The position numbers were made by a program, and so were the translations under genes. From an uncultured Bacteroidales bacterium (GTDB taxonomy: Bacteria > Bacteroidota > Bacteroidia > Bacteroidales > Paludibacteraceae), in assembly GCA_900321005.1 (NCBI GenBank), contig ONUF01000001.1, positions 62,001 to 126,000 on the forward strand: a DNA stretch of 64,000 nucleotides, in the 5' to 3' direction. Under the pieces are notes generated by a model. The model was not told the DNA's origin and did no database searches. It saw only the letters and a list, made by a program, of their open reading frames with translations. Position 1 is the first letter of the stretch. Every line of letters starts with the position of its first letter. Positions 26,492 through 35,830 of the stretch are shown in pieces.

Positions 26492-27870
26492 GTATTCTTG
26501 CGGCCATATTACTCTCGGTCAACTTCCTGACAAGCCACCCGCTAACCGGGCAGGCGAATATGTCTGTGTTGGTGAAAAATCTCAATACGGGCGAGGTGAT
26601 TGATAGTTATCGTGCAGATAAAGTAGTGCCACCGGCGTCGGTGATGAAATTGCTGACGACCGGTGCAGTACTGGATATCCTCGGCCCCGGATACCGTTTT
26701 CCGACCGTGCTGGAATATACCGGTTCTGTCGAAGGCGGCGTCTTACACGGCAACCTTTATATCCACGGTAGTTGTGATCCATCCTTAGGTTGGAAAGGAC
26801 GCATAGGTTTTCTCGATCAGTGGGTCAAAGCCGTACAGAAAGCAGGAATCACCTCTATTGACGGTGCCGTAATAGCCGACATGACTATCTTGGATGGCGA
26901 TGCGCAGAACCCCAACTGGCTATGCGAAGATGCGGGAAACTACTACGCACCCGGTATCTTCGGTCTCAACTACTACGGAAACACGATGAACATCGTGCTC
27001 CAGAGCGGAGAACCGGGGACAGTGGCAAAAGTCATCAAGACCGAACCGGCCGTAGAAGATATCGTCTTCATCAATCGTATCCGCTGCGATAAGATCCAGT
27101 ATGACGGAGCGTTCGTGTCCGGTCTGCCTTACAGCCGCGAGCGTTACCTGACCGGTGCAGTGCCTTCTAACGTGGGCACATTCGGAGTCAAAGGCGACTT
27201 GCCGAATCCGGGCTTACTATTAGCGCGTCATTTTACCAACAAACTGCGCGAAGCGGGTATCTCCGTAAAACGCGATGCGACCTTCGAAGCCGATTATAAC
27301 CCACTTACGCCGCCTCGAACGGAACTCTACATCCATTATTCGGAACCCCTTTCGGAGATTATCAAGGAGACGAATGTGAATAGCAATAATCTCTATGCGG
27401 AGTCGCTGTTCCGTTTCCTTGGTACGCGTTATACGCTTCCCGGTACCATCCATAACAGCCAGGATCTGTTGCGTGACTATTGGCGTCGCCGCGGAGTATC
27501 CATCCAGAATGCGATCATCAAAGACGGTTGTGGACTCGCTCCCCAAGATGCCGTGAGTGCTCAGACTTTTGTGCAACTGTTGACGGTCATGCTTCGCAGT
27601 CAGAATGCCGATGCATGGATTGCTTCTCTACCGGTAAGCGGACAAAGCGGGACACTCAAATCCCTTTGTCCGAAGACAGAACTCGAAGGCCGAATCCATG
27701 CCAAGAGCGGAACCATCGCCGGAACAAAGAATTTTGCAGGTTACATCGACATGCCGAATGGCGATACATGGGTATTCGCTATCCTCATCAATTCCGCTCC
27801 CGGCAAAGCAAAGAACATACAGACGGTGATTCAACAATACCTGCTCGATGTATATAAGCAGTACAAATAG
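26488..27870 (+). CDS. dacB: D-alanyl-D-alanine carboxypeptidase/endopeptidase (PBP4, family S13)
   Basis: Periplasmic penicillin-binding protein that trims or cuts peptidoglycan cross-links. The 460-residue product has a short hydrophobic leader, catalytic serine in PPASVMKLLTTGAV (SxxK near residues 50-53), the SxN motif in NVNSNNLYAES, and the KSG motif in HAKSGTIAGTKNF, with the large insertion domain of class C4 enzymes between the first two motifs. The start is a GTG overlapping the previous stop (GTGA). The 3' end overlaps birA by 23 bp. Confidence 0.95.
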   Translation: MSILAAILLSVNFLTSHPLTGQANMSVLVKNLNTGEVIDSYRADKVVPPASVMKLLTTGAVLDILGPGYRFPTVLEYTGSVEGGVLHGNLYIHGSCDPSLGWKGRIGFLDQWVKAVQKAGITSIDGAVIADMTILDGDAQNPNWLCEDAGNYYAPGIFGLNYYGNTMNIVLQSGEPGTVAKVIKTEPAVEDIVFINRIRCDKIQYDGAFVSGLPYSRERYLTGAVPSNVGTFGVKGDLPNPGLLLARHFTNKLREAGISVKRDATFEADYNPLTPPRTELYIHYSEPLSEIIKETNVNSNNLYAESLFRFLGTRYTLPGTIHNSQDLLRDYWRRRGVSIQNAIIKDGCGLAPQDAVSAQTFVQLLTVMLRSQNADAWIASLPVSGQSGTLKSLCPKTELEGRIHAKSGTIAGTKNFAGYIDMPNGDTWVFAILINSAPGKAKNIQTVIQQYLLDVYKQYK

Positions 27871-28537
27871 TACCAACTCTTTAGTGAAGGAAATGCTGGC
27901 GAGAGGTGAATGGCCGCAAGGGGAGCACTTCTTGTATGCCGGTTACCAGACCGCAGGACGCGGACAAACAGGCAATAGTTGGGAAAGCGAAGAAGGAAAG
28001 AATCTGTTGTGCTCGATCCTTTTGCCACCCGACAAAAACCTGTATTTCCTGAATATAGCCGTTAGCGTAGCCCTCATACGACTCATCGACGAACAGTTAA
28101 CGATCAAGTGGCCCAACGATATATACTGGAAGGACAAAAAACTGGCAGGCATCTTGTTGGAGAACGCCATCATTGGCAACGAGGTGAAGTATGCGATAGC
28201 TGGCATTGGGCTGAATGTCAACCAAACGAAGTTTGTCTCCAACGCCCCAAACCCTGTTTCGCTGAAACAGATCACCGGTAAGGAGTATGACATGGACCAA
28301 CTGATGAAAGACCTTTTCGAAGCAGTCAATATAGTACTGAATGAACCGGAAGATGTCATTTGGTCAGAATACAAAGCACACCTCTATCGCCGAGAAGGAT
28401 ATTGGCCGTTCGAAAATCAAAGCGGGGCCTTTGAGGCGCACATCGAAGATGTATTACCTACAGGAGAGATCGTCCTCAGCGACAAAAACGGTCAAGTACA
28501 CCAATATGGATTTAAACAAATAAAATATATTCTATGA
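27848..28537 (+). CDS. birA: biotin--[acetyl-CoA-carboxylase] ligase
   Basis: Attaches biotin to the biotin carboxyl carrier protein. The 229-residue product has the ligase domain only, with no N-terminal DNA-binding domain, so it should not act as the biotin repressor. Motifs: biotinyl-AMP loop GRGQTGNSW (about residues 37-45), KWPNDIYW (about 90-97, with the catalytic Lys), KLAGILLE and GIGLNVN. The C-terminal SH3-like cap is present (GEIVLSDKNGQVHQYGF). It overlaps dacB upstream and rfbB downstream (ATGA). Confidence 0.94.
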   Translation: MYISSTNSTNSLVKEMLARGEWPQGEHFLYAGYQTAGRGQTGNSWESEEGKNLLCSILLPPDKNLYFLNIAVSVALIRLIDEQLTIKWPNDIYWKDKKLAGILLENAIIGNEVKYAIAGIGLNVNQTKFVSNAPNPVSLKQITGKEYDMDQLMKDLFEAVNIVLNEPEDVIWSEYKAHLYRREGYWPFENQSGAFEAHIEDVLPTGEIVLSDKNGQVHQYGFKQIKYIL

Positions 28538-29667
28538 AAACGATTATCATTACCGGCGGAGCCGGATTTATCGGAAGTCATGTAGTACGGTTATTCGTGA
28601 ACAAGTATCCGGACTATCGCATCATCAATCTGGATAAATTGACCTATGCCGGTAACTTGGCGAACCTCAAGGATATCGAGGATAAACCCAATTACCGTTT
28701 TGTGCGTGCAGACATCTGCGACTTCGATACCATCTATGCGCTGATGCAGGAAGAGCATGTCACGGGTATAATCCACCTCGCCGCAGAGAGTCATGTAGAC
28801 CGCTCCATCAAAGATCCGTTCACTTTCGCTCGCACGAATGTCATGGGTACGCTTTCGCTCTTACAGGCTGCGAAACTGTATTGGGAATCCCTGCCGGAGA
28901 AATACGAAGGCAAGCGTTTCTATCACATCTCGACCGATGAGGTGTACGGTGCGTTGCAACTGACTCATCCCGAAGGTATCGAACCGCCGTTCACCACCAA
29001 GGCCTCGTCTGGAGAACACCATCTTGCCTATGGTGAAGACTTCTTCTATGAGACGACGAAGTACAATCCCCATTCGCCGTACTCGGCCTCGAAAGCATCC
29101 TCGGATCATTTCGTGCGTGCCTTCCATGATACCTATGGCATGCCGACTATCGTGACGAACTGCTCGAACAACTATGGTCCCTACCAATTCCCGGAGAAAC
29201 TCATTCCGCTGTTCATCAATAATATCCGTCATCGCAAACCCCTTCCGGTGTACGGCAAGGGCGAGAACGTACGCGATTGGTTGTTTGTAGAGGATCACGC
29301 GCGCGCGATCGATATTATATATCATAAAGGTGTCGTAGCCGAGACATACAACATCGGTGGATTCAACGAGTGGAAGAATATTGACATTATCAAGACCGTC
29401 ATCAAAACCGTCGACCGTTTGCTCGGTCGTCCGGAAGGCGCCGACCTCGATCTCATTACCTATGTCACCGACCGCGCAGGACATGACATGCGCTATGCGA
29501 TAGACTCCACCAAGTTACAACGCGAACTCGGTTGGGAGCCATCTCTACAATTCGAGGAAGGTATAGAGCGCACGGTTCGCTGGTATTTGGACAACCAGGA
29601 ATGGCTCGACAATATCACTTCCGGCGAGTACGAGAAGTACTTCGAAGACATGTATAAAAACCGTTAA
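28534..29667 (+). CDS. rfbB: dTDP-glucose 4,6-dehydratase
   Basis: Makes dTDP-4-keto-6-deoxyglucose, precursor of rhamnose and other deoxysugars of surface polysaccharide. The 377-residue short-chain dehydrogenase has the NAD-binding GGAGFIGSHVV (about residues 7-17), HLAAESHVDRS, the active-site region STDEVYG and YSASKASSDH (Tyr and Lys of the catalytic triad), and NCSNNYGPYQFPEKLIPL. Somewhat longer than the usual 350 residues because of a loop around SGEHHLAYGEDFFYE. rfbA, rfbC and rfbD are not nearby. Confidence 0.95.
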   Translation: MKTIIITGGAGFIGSHVVRLFVNKYPDYRIINLDKLTYAGNLANLKDIEDKPNYRFVRADICDFDTIYALMQEEHVTGIIHLAAESHVDRSIKDPFTFARTNVMGTLSLLQAAKLYWESLPEKYEGKRFYHISTDEVYGALQLTHPEGIEPPFTTKASSGEHHLAYGEDFFYETTKYNPHSPYSASKASSDHFVRAFHDTYGMPTIVTNCSNNYGPYQFPEKLIPLFINNIRHRKPLPVYGKGENVRDWLFVEDHARAIDIIYHKGVVAETYNIGGFNEWKNIDIIKTVIKTVDRLLGRPEGADLDLITYVTDRAGHDMRYAIDSTKLQRELGWEPSLQFEEGIERTVRWYLDNQEWLDNITSGEYEKYFEDMYKNR

Positions 29668-29669
29668 GC

Positions 29670-30935
29670 ATGAATCTTAAACGAATCCGCATTCGAATGC
29701 CCAAGTGGCAGGCGATTCGCAGCGCCGATTGGGCAAAAGAGTTGCTGATGACTTTCATCGGCGCCACGCTCTCCATTATCCTGACTTTCGGTACCGCTCA
29801 TTTCCTCGACCAGAAACAGCAACGCGCCGACGGACGACAAATGGCGATGATGGTCATTCATGACATCGAAAACAACGCCAAGACCCTGAGTGAATGCGAG
29901 AAGGTGGAGGAGAAGTTTTTCAACATCTCGCAGGTCGTGCTCAATAATGTGGCTCACCTCGATTCAATTCCCTTGGACTCGCTGATGCTCTTTGTGCAAT
30001 ACATCACCGCGTCCGCCATTAATCCGACCCTATATGACGAGTCGTCGGAGAAGATTTTCCTCAGCAGCCAGGAGTCCTGGAAGAATATCAGCAATCCCAC
30101 TTTCATCGATGCTGTGCAGACTTTTTACCACGAGCGCCGATTGATCTTCGGCATCCTGTCCGAGGACCGCTTCTTTGCCAAGCCTGTTTCCAACGAGGAC
30201 TATTATAGCAAGATGTTCGACGGCACGGAAACGCTGAAAGATGAGATAGGCTTTATGCGCGACTATGTGCGCGAGTGTTGTGCGAACAAGAACGTCAAGA
30301 TCTATGTGGACTACTCTTATATCCGCCGTCGTTACTATGCCCAGTTCGCCGAAGAAATGACCAATACGGCCAACCGCTGCAAGTTCATGATGGGCATCAC
30401 CGACGAGGAACTGGCGCAGTATGTGGCTAATCGTGCACGCACCGGCAAACAACTCAAAGAACGCGAACTGGTCGGACGGTGGAAAATGCTCTCCACTTCG
30501 GATTATGACATCGAGCGCATCTATAATAGCGACCATTCGGCCGTCTATGTCATGACGTACCACATGTCCTATTCGCACTATACCGGACAGGTCGATTTCC
30601 AATTTTCGTTGCAGGGAACATGGGAATTGCAGGGCGATTCCATCATCACCTATGTGCAACCGGATTATAAGTATGAGATCGATCGTAGCCGTATTCAGTA
30701 CCACCCCGAAGCACAGCAATCCGTGGACGAGATTATTGCGTTCTGGGAACAAAATCTCAAGCAATCGATTGATGCCGAAAAAGAAAAAGGCGACAAACGA
30801 AATGCCGCCTTTGTGTCCATCGATGCCACCAAGAACAAGATGGAATATCGGGTAATGGACAAGGATGAGATAGGTAACGATGAGGAAAAAACCTATTACC
30901 TCGTCCGCCAATCACCACTAACCATTAACCATTAA
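29670..30935 (+). CDS. membrane-anchored protein of unknown function
   Basis: A 421-residue protein with a basic N-terminus (KRIRIRMPKWQ), one membrane segment (about residues 25-45, LLMTFIGATLSIILTFG) and a long soluble helical region. The C-terminal part (about 260-360) resembles a lipocalin-like strand pattern (ELVGRWKMLSTSDYDIERIY, WELQGDSIITYVQPDYKYEI). No named family is recognised. It lies 2 bp after rfbB. The last residues (SPLTINH) and the TAA stop are encoded by a heptameric repeat array, so the original end of the protein may have been different. Confidence 0.75.
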   Translation: MNLKRIRIRMPKWQAIRSADWAKELLMTFIGATLSIILTFGTAHFLDQKQQRADGRQMAMMVIHDIENNAKTLSECEKVEEKFFNISQVVLNNVAHLDSIPLDSLMLFVQYITASAINPTLYDESSEKIFLSSQESWKNISNPTFIDAVQTFYHERRLIFGILSEDRFFAKPVSNEDYYSKMFDGTETLKDEIGFMRDYVRECCANKNVKIYVDYSYIRRRYYAQFAEEMTNTANRCKFMMGITDEELAQYVANRARTGKQLKERELVGRWKMLSTSDYDIERIYNSDHSAVYVMTYHMSYSHYTGQVDFQFSLQGTWELQGDSIITYVQPDYKYEIDRSRIQYHPEAQQSVDEIIAFWEQNLKQSIDAEKEKGDKRNAAFVSIDATKNKMEYRVMDKDEIGNDEEKTYYLVRQSPLTINH

Positions 30936-30950
30936 CCATTACCCATTCCG
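30909..30950. repeat. heptameric repeat array supplying the stop codons of two convergent genes
   Basis: Six units without gaps: CAATCAC, CACTAAC, CATTAAC, CATTAAC, CATTACC, CATTCCG. The stop of the plus-strand gene is TAA at 30933-30935; the stop of the minus-strand AraC gene is the complement of TTA at 30939-30941. No hairpin terminator is seen here. Confidence 0.85.
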
Positions 30951-31784
30951 ATAAGCCTTAGGCGTCACACCTACATGGCTCTTGAAGAAACGGTTAAAGA
31001 ACGCCACATTATCAAATCCTAAGTTCAGCGCAATCTCTTTTATCTGCAGATTCGTGATCTTCAGTTGTGACTTGGCGTCGGTGATGATCGCCTCGATAAT
31101 GATATCACCGGCGGTACGGTCTCCGACCGATTTAATCGTCGAGCAGAGGTGCGGCAAGGTCAGACGCAAAGCTTCAGCATACTGACTCACATGATGCCAT
31201 TCCTGATAATGTTGCAGCACGAGTTGGCAATAATCTTGATAAATCTCCGTCTTCCGGTCCATGGGTTTCACGAGGTATTCGTCCTGCTCATGCGCATACT
31301 TGGCATAACTGGTCTGCAGCAGATTGAAGATATGTACCATCTTCTCGGAATCGAGCATGGTGGGTTCGGCATTCAGCGCCGCTACAATCGTGTCATACAT
31401 CGAGCACAGCACTTTCGCATGATTTTCACTGATACTTAGCTTGGGCGAATGCAACTGAAGCGCTGAAAGCGACATCTTGTTATTCACCGTATATTTCTCT
31501 AAGAACTTACTGCCGAAGACGACCCAATATACCAGCGCATCGTCGGAAAACTCCCGAATAAACAGAAAACTACCCGGCTCCAACAGCAATATATCGTTCT
31601 GCTTAAACTCATAATCCGTTACGTTAATCGTTGCGCGGGCTGTTCCGCGTACCAAGAAGGCATACACACCGCACTTGATCTTACACGGATACCGACCGTA
31701 TTCATTCATCAGTTTACCACTGGCATCGCCGATCATGTAATCGCCGTACGGACAGTCAACAATAGGGATATTATTTTCTTTCAT
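30939..31784 (-). CDS. AraC family transcriptional regulator
   Basis: A 281-residue regulator with an N-terminal cupin-like ligand-binding domain (about residues 20-110) and a C-terminal double helix-turn-helix of AraC/XylS type (about 180-281), with the second recognition part LQIKEIALNLGFDNVAFFNR and the closing FKSHVGVTPKAYR. The start at 31784 (MKENNIP) is chosen because the longer frame would run across the promoter. It is divergent from aroB; the ligand and targets are unknown. Confidence 0.92.
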   Translation of the reverse strand: MKENNIPIVDCPYGDYMIGDASGKLMNEYGRYPCKIKCGVYAFLVRGTARATINVTDYEFKQNDILLLEPGSFLFIREFSDDALVYWVVFGSKFLEKYTVNNKMSLSALQLHSPKLSISENHAKVLCSMYDTIVAALNAEPTMLDSEKMVHIFNLLQTSYAKYAHEQDEYLVKPMDRKTEIYQDYCQLVLQHYQEWHHVSQYAEALRLTLPHLCSTIKSVGDRTAGDIIIEAIITDAKSQLKITNLQIKEIALNLGFDNVAFFNRFFKSHVGVTPKAYRNG

Positions 31785-31809
31785 CTTAATAAATGTATCA
31801 AAAACGGTG

Positions 31810-31841
31810 CAAAGGTAGTACTTTTTTTTGAATTGCGCAAA
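31810..31841 (-). promoter_or_regulatory. Bacteroidota-type promoter of the AraC gene
   Basis: Minus strand: TTTG (31841-31838), 20 nt, TACCTTTG (31817-31810), 25 bp before the start codon. Its -33 element is only 14 bp from that of the aroB promoter, so binding at this site could affect both genes. Confidence 0.8.
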
Positions 31842-31855
31842 AAAATCAGTCAAAA

Positions 31856-31887
31856 TTTGCATATTTAAAGATTTTGCAGTACCTTTG
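31856..31887 (+). promoter_or_regulatory. Bacteroidota-type promoter of aroB
   Basis: TTTG (31856-31859), 20 nt, TACCTTTG (31880-31887), 9 bp before the ATG at 31897, so the leader is nearly absent. Confidence 0.85.
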
Positions 31888-31896
31888 CACCCGAAA

Positions 31897-32934
31897 ATGA
31901 TGTGCGAAGATATACATAGTGCCTTGCAAACGCTCGCGGTAAAGTATGCCGTAGATCAGGTATGTGTAGTGATGGACGAGAAACTCGCCGATAGCGGAGA
32001 GTCAATAATTCGGCATCCCGAGTGGCCGATACTGCGTTTGGCTGCGAGTGAGCAGAATAAGTCCTTAGAGACGGTGCAACAAATATGGGACTTTCTCTTT
32101 GCGCACGGTATCACGCGCCGCGGATTGCTGATATGTATCGGCGGCGGAGTAATTACGGACCTCGGTGGTTTTGCTGCGGCTACCTACAAGCGCGGCATCG
32201 ACTATGTGAATGTACCGACGACTTTGCTGGCCATGATTGATGCTTCTACGGGCGGAAAAACCGGCATCAACTACGGGGGACTGAAGAATAGCATCGGTTG
32301 TTTCGCCCCGCCGGTAGAGACGTTGATCTGGACAGGATGGCTGCAGACCCTGCCTGCCAAAGAGATGCTCAGCGGTTTTGGCGAGATGCTGAAGACGGGC
32401 CTGATAGTAGAGGGTCTATGGAGCGAACTCATGCGTTACGACCTCGATACGATGCCGCTGGAGTCTTTACAAACTCTGATAGCGAAAAGTGTGGCGGCTA
32501 AGGAACAAATTGTAGCGGCCGACCCGAAAGAAGAAGGCCTGCGTAAAGTGCTCAATTTCGGTCATACCTTTGGTCACGCGTTGGAGGAAAAAAGTATGGA
32601 CGCGCATGCCCGTTCCGGTGTTGAATCGCTCGACCATGGCTATGCGGTGGTGTATGGTATGATCGCAGAGTTATACCTGAGTGTAACGAAAGTAGGTTGC
32701 CCGAAAGAGCCCTTGCAGCAACTGTCGCAACTCATGCTGCATTATTATGGAAAACCGAACTGCAAGTGTTCGGACCGTGAGGCACTTATCGCCCTTATGC
32801 AACAAGATAAAAAGAACGAGCGCACAGCTCAAATCAACTGTACGCTCATTCAACATATCGGTTCGCCTCTCATCAATCAGGTCATCACACCCGAAGAGGC
32901 TAACGAGGCCTTAGAATATCTTTTCTCCCTGTAA
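31897..32934 (+). CDS. aroB: 3-dehydroquinate synthase
   Basis: Second step of the shikimate pathway (NAD- and metal-dependent cyclisation of DAHP). The 345-residue product has GGGVITDLGGFAAATYKRG (NAD site, about residues 86-104), VPTTLLAMIDASTGGKTGIN, and the metal-binding HTFGHALE. The start at 31897 follows the promoter; a second ATG is at 31900. The 3' end overlaps the convergent secreted-protein gene by 24 bp. Confidence 0.95.
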   Translation: MMCEDIHSALQTLAVKYAVDQVCVVMDEKLADSGESIIRHPEWPILRLAASEQNKSLETVQQIWDFLFAHGITRRGLLICIGGGVITDLGGFAAATYKRGIDYVNVPTTLLAMIDASTGGKTGINYGGLKNSIGCFAPPVETLIWTGWLQTLPAKEMLSGFGEMLKTGLIVEGLWSELMRYDLDTMPLESLQTLIAKSVAAKEQIVAADPKEEGLRKVLNFGHTFGHALEEKSMDAHARSGVESLDHGYAVVYGMIAELYLSVTKVGCPKEPLQQLSQLMLHYYGKPNCKCSDREALIALMQQDKKNERTAQINCTLIQHIGSPLINQVITPEEANEALEYLFSL

Positions 32935-34899
32935 GGTATAGATTCCTTCTTCTGTTTGTACGACCACGACTCCCTCGCGCAGGATGAGTCGTGCTTTGCG
33001 GCTGCTCTCTATATCCTCGATACCTTCCGAAGCATAGAATTCTTGCTTGATGATATAGAGTGTGACGACATCATGGTCGTAACTCACAATGACATAGGTG
33101 CGAGTAGGTATGTCCTTATCAAAACCGGATAGTTTGAATTTATTTTCTACGGCATAGTGTTTGCCTTTGTATGTTAAGTCGGTCCAGCTGTTCACAACGA
33201 CACTGTCCAATACCATATAACGGCATACATCTGCCGAGTCAATCACCGCACCCGCCTGCTCCGGTAGTACTTCGACATTCTTGCCGATCGTTAACGGCTC
33301 GGTGAGCGATATCTCCGGAACACCATAGTAGTTGACGAATCGTCCTACCACGCCGGACAATGGATCACCGGCTTTCACATCGGCGCCGTAGCGCTTACCG
33401 GTCACACCGTCACCTCGGTCGAAGAGCAACATGCTACCTGTCTCATCGCGCACATAGATATAATTATCGTATTTCTTGGTCACAACCACATCATTCAGAT
33501 AGACCGTAGTGTTGTCAATCGAGCGTACTGCTTCCTCCACACATAGTTTGCTGGCGATATGCAAGAGAACGATAGACTCGGTGCGTACCTCGCCGGAAGT
33601 AAAGAGGATGGTATCCGTATAATGCCCGGGGGCGACATCGGCATATGAGATAGTCAGGTTATCGCCATCTTGGTCCAATAGTTCCGAGGAAAGCGAGAAG
33701 ATGGCAGGGTTGGTATGCGTCACAGCGATATCCTCCGTCAACTTATTGGCGTTGATTTGTATTGTGCGTGCATCGGAGGTCTTGAGCGTAGTACCGAAGT
33801 TCACGAGCGGTGCTACAATAGCCGGCACATCTCCCATCGCTTCTACACGGCGGTATAAACAGACAGGGGTTTGCGACTGACCTTCATAGCATGCAAAGAG
33901 CGTAGGATTATTCTGCGCGTTATATTGGATTATCTTCGCTTTGCTGTTACCCTTGTTGGTAATAATGGCCTTACCGCCTGACTCAATATTAATATCCCAG
34001 TAACCGTAGTTCCCGTAGGTGCCCTCATCTACGACATTCGTCCATACTGCTAAACGGTTCTTGGTCTGACCGCCCGAAGCAACGAGATACGCTTCTTCGT
34101 ATCGCAGTTCGTCTTGGAAAATATACGCGGTCTGTCCATCCAGTTCGGAGATGCGCAGCGTGTAAATGGCGCGTTCATCGGCATCTACCATCATGCGGTC
34201 TGACGAATAACGCCCCTTGATAGCGTGGATATTATTGACGGATTCCCACTCGTCATAATATCCCATGATATAATTCACTCCCTCTTGCGCCACACCGAAG
34301 ATAACCTGATCGGAGTCTTGCAGTTGATTGACGGAGGTCACGAGTTGGTATGTATCCATCGTGAAGACCGAACTGCCACCGGAAGCCGAACGGATAGAGA
34401 TGGTGTTGATATAAATGGCATTCTCCGTACATTCCACCCAGAACTTGATCTTTCCGCTCTGCGGTGTCTCCAGATTGATGACGGAGTCGCGATTATAGAC
34501 TCCTTCGCCACTGGCAGCCGGTTTGTGGATCTTAATACTCAGCGGTTCATTCTCACCTATCTGCACATAGATAGTACCTTTTCCTTTGGAACTGTTCTGG
34601 CAGAAGTTAAAAGTGATACGACGCACATCCTCAAAGGCCACAACCGAAGTGGCTCCTGCACCCGATGTGCCGGTTTTTACTCCTACGCCGCAGGAATAGA
34701 GTCGTTCCTGTGCATCCAACCTGCCGGCTGTGTACTCCGTTGCGTCTTTGTCACTGATCCACCCGTCGGTGGTTCCGTCACAAACGGTAGCGCCTACTTT
34801 CGAGGCCCATTTGACGGAAGTGAAGGTGTAAGTAGTCACCCCCGCAAAAAGCGGAGACAGACTGCAAACCATCACGATAGCAAAAATAATTTTTCTCAT
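32911..34899 (-). CDS. secreted protein with OB-fold-like domain and short C-terminal tail motif
   Basis: A 662-residue protein with a signal peptide (MRKIIFAIVMVCSLSPLFAG). The N-terminal half has a beta-sandwich pattern around residues 25-170 and a DUF-type region around 180-330 (NYIMGYYDEWESVNNIHAIKG). Residues about 470-560 (VYLNDVVVTKKYDNYIYVRD) look like the OB-fold-like DUF6359 type found in Bacteroidota secreted nucleases and adhesins. It ends in a GIED...GVVVVQTEEGIYTLQGEKIF tail that parallels the tails of the two giant proteins at 42459 and 52060. Function unknown. It is the last gene of the long minus-strand series, 7 bp after phoH. Confidence 0.8.
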   Translation of the reverse strand: MRKIIFAIVMVCSLSPLFAGVTTYTFTSVKWASKVGATVCDGTTDGWISDKDATEYTAGRLDAQERLYSCGVGVKTGTSGAGATSVVAFEDVRRITFNFCQNSSKGKGTIYVQIGENEPLSIKIHKPAASGEGVYNRDSVINLETPQSGKIKFWVECTENAIYINTISIRSASGGSSVFTMDTYQLVTSVNQLQDSDQVIFGVAQEGVNYIMGYYDEWESVNNIHAIKGRYSSDRMMVDADERAIYTLRISELDGQTAYIFQDELRYEEAYLVASGGQTKNRLAVWTNVVDEGTYGNYGYWDINIESGGKAIITNKGNSKAKIIQYNAQNNPTLFACYEGQSQTPVCLYRRVEAMGDVPAIVAPLVNFGTTLKTSDARTIQINANKLTEDIAVTHTNPAIFSLSSELLDQDGDNLTISYADVAPGHYTDTILFTSGEVRTESIVLLHIASKLCVEEAVRSIDNTTVYLNDVVVTKKYDNYIYVRDETGSMLLFDRGDGVTGKRYGADVKAGDPLSGVVGRFVNYYGVPEISLTEPLTIGKNVEVLPEQAGAVIDSADVCRYMVLDSVVVNSWTDLTYKGKHYAVENKFKLSGFDKDIPTRTYVIVSYDHDVVTLYIIKQEFYASEGIEDIESSRKARLILREGVVVVQTEEGIYTLQGEKIF

Positions 34900-34906
34900 G
34901 GTATAA

Positions 34907-35830
34907 TTATTTATAAGCCGCCACAATCTGCTTTACTAACGGGTGGCGTACGATATCTTTCTCGTTAAACTCGATAATACTGATTTCTTTGATATAGCGG
35001 AAGCGATCCATCGCATCGCGCAGACCGGATTTCTGCGTAGGCGGAAGGTCTATCTGCGTCATGTCGCCCGTGACGATCATCTTGCTGCCGAATCCGAGGC
35101 GGGTAAGGAACATCTTCAGTTGCAGCGCGGTGGTGTTCTGTGCCTCATCGAGGATAACTACCGCATCGGAGAGCGTGCGTCCGCGCATGAAGGCCAAGGG
35201 GGCAATTTGAATCGTTCCTTTCTCCATGTACTCTGCCAGTTTGGCAGCGGGAATCATGTCTTGCAACGCGTCATACAGCGGTTGAAGGTACGGATCGATT
35301 TTCTCTTTCATGTCTCCCGGTAGAAAACCTAATTTTTCTCCCGCTTCCACGGCAGGGCGCGATAATACGATGCGTCTCACCTCTCTGTTTTTCAGCGCTC
35401 TTACTGCCAGCGCGATAGCGGTGTAGGTCTTTCCGCTTCCGGCCGGTCCTACGGCAAAAAGCAAGTCATTCTCCTCATACGCTTTGACGAGCGCCTGCTG
35501 GTTCGTCGAGCGCGCGTATATCGACTTCCCGTTTACGCCGTGCAGAATGAGGTTATCGGTTGCTTGCTCCTGCGGTTTATCGCCATGCAGCAATAGAAGG
35601 ATATCTTGTTCCGTCAGACGGTTGTTGCGAATACAGAACTGCTCGCACAGTTGCAGCGATTTCTCGAAGTTCTCTATGGCCGTCTCCGATCCGGTCACCT
35701 TCACCTGATAGCCGCGTGCCACCACGCGCACATCGGGGTGCTGGTTCTTGAGACAAAGGATATTTTTGTTATTCACGCCGTAAAAGGTCGGCGTATCGAG
35801 GGAGTCGTTGAGAGATAGTATTTGTTCCAT
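34907..35830 (-). CDS. phoH: PhoH-like ATPase
   Basis: A 307-residue PhoH/YbeZ family protein: N-terminal KH-like region (residues about 15-75, VVARGYQVKVTGS), Walker A GPAGSGKTYTAIALA (about 127-141), VILDEAQNTT (Walker B) and GDMTQIDLP. YbeZ-type proteins act with the endonuclease YbeY in rRNA processing; ybeY is not in the window. The first 62 bp overlap the end of the preceding nuclease-fold gene in another frame. Confidence 0.94.
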   Translation of the reverse strand: MEQILSLNDSLDTPTFYGVNNKNILCLKNQHPDVRVVARGYQVKVTGSETAIENFEKSLQLCEQFCIRNNRLTEQDILLLLHGDKPQEQATDNLILHGVNGKSIYARSTNQQALVKAYEENDLLFAVGPAGSGKTYTAIALAVRALKNREVRRIVLSRPAVEAGEKLGFLPGDMKEKIDPYLQPLYDALQDMIPAAKLAEYMEKGTIQIAPLAFMRGRTLSDAVVILDEAQNTTALQLKMFLTRLGFGSKMIVTGDMTQIDLPPTQKSGLRDAMDRFRYIKEISIIEFNEKDIVRHPLVKQIVAAYK

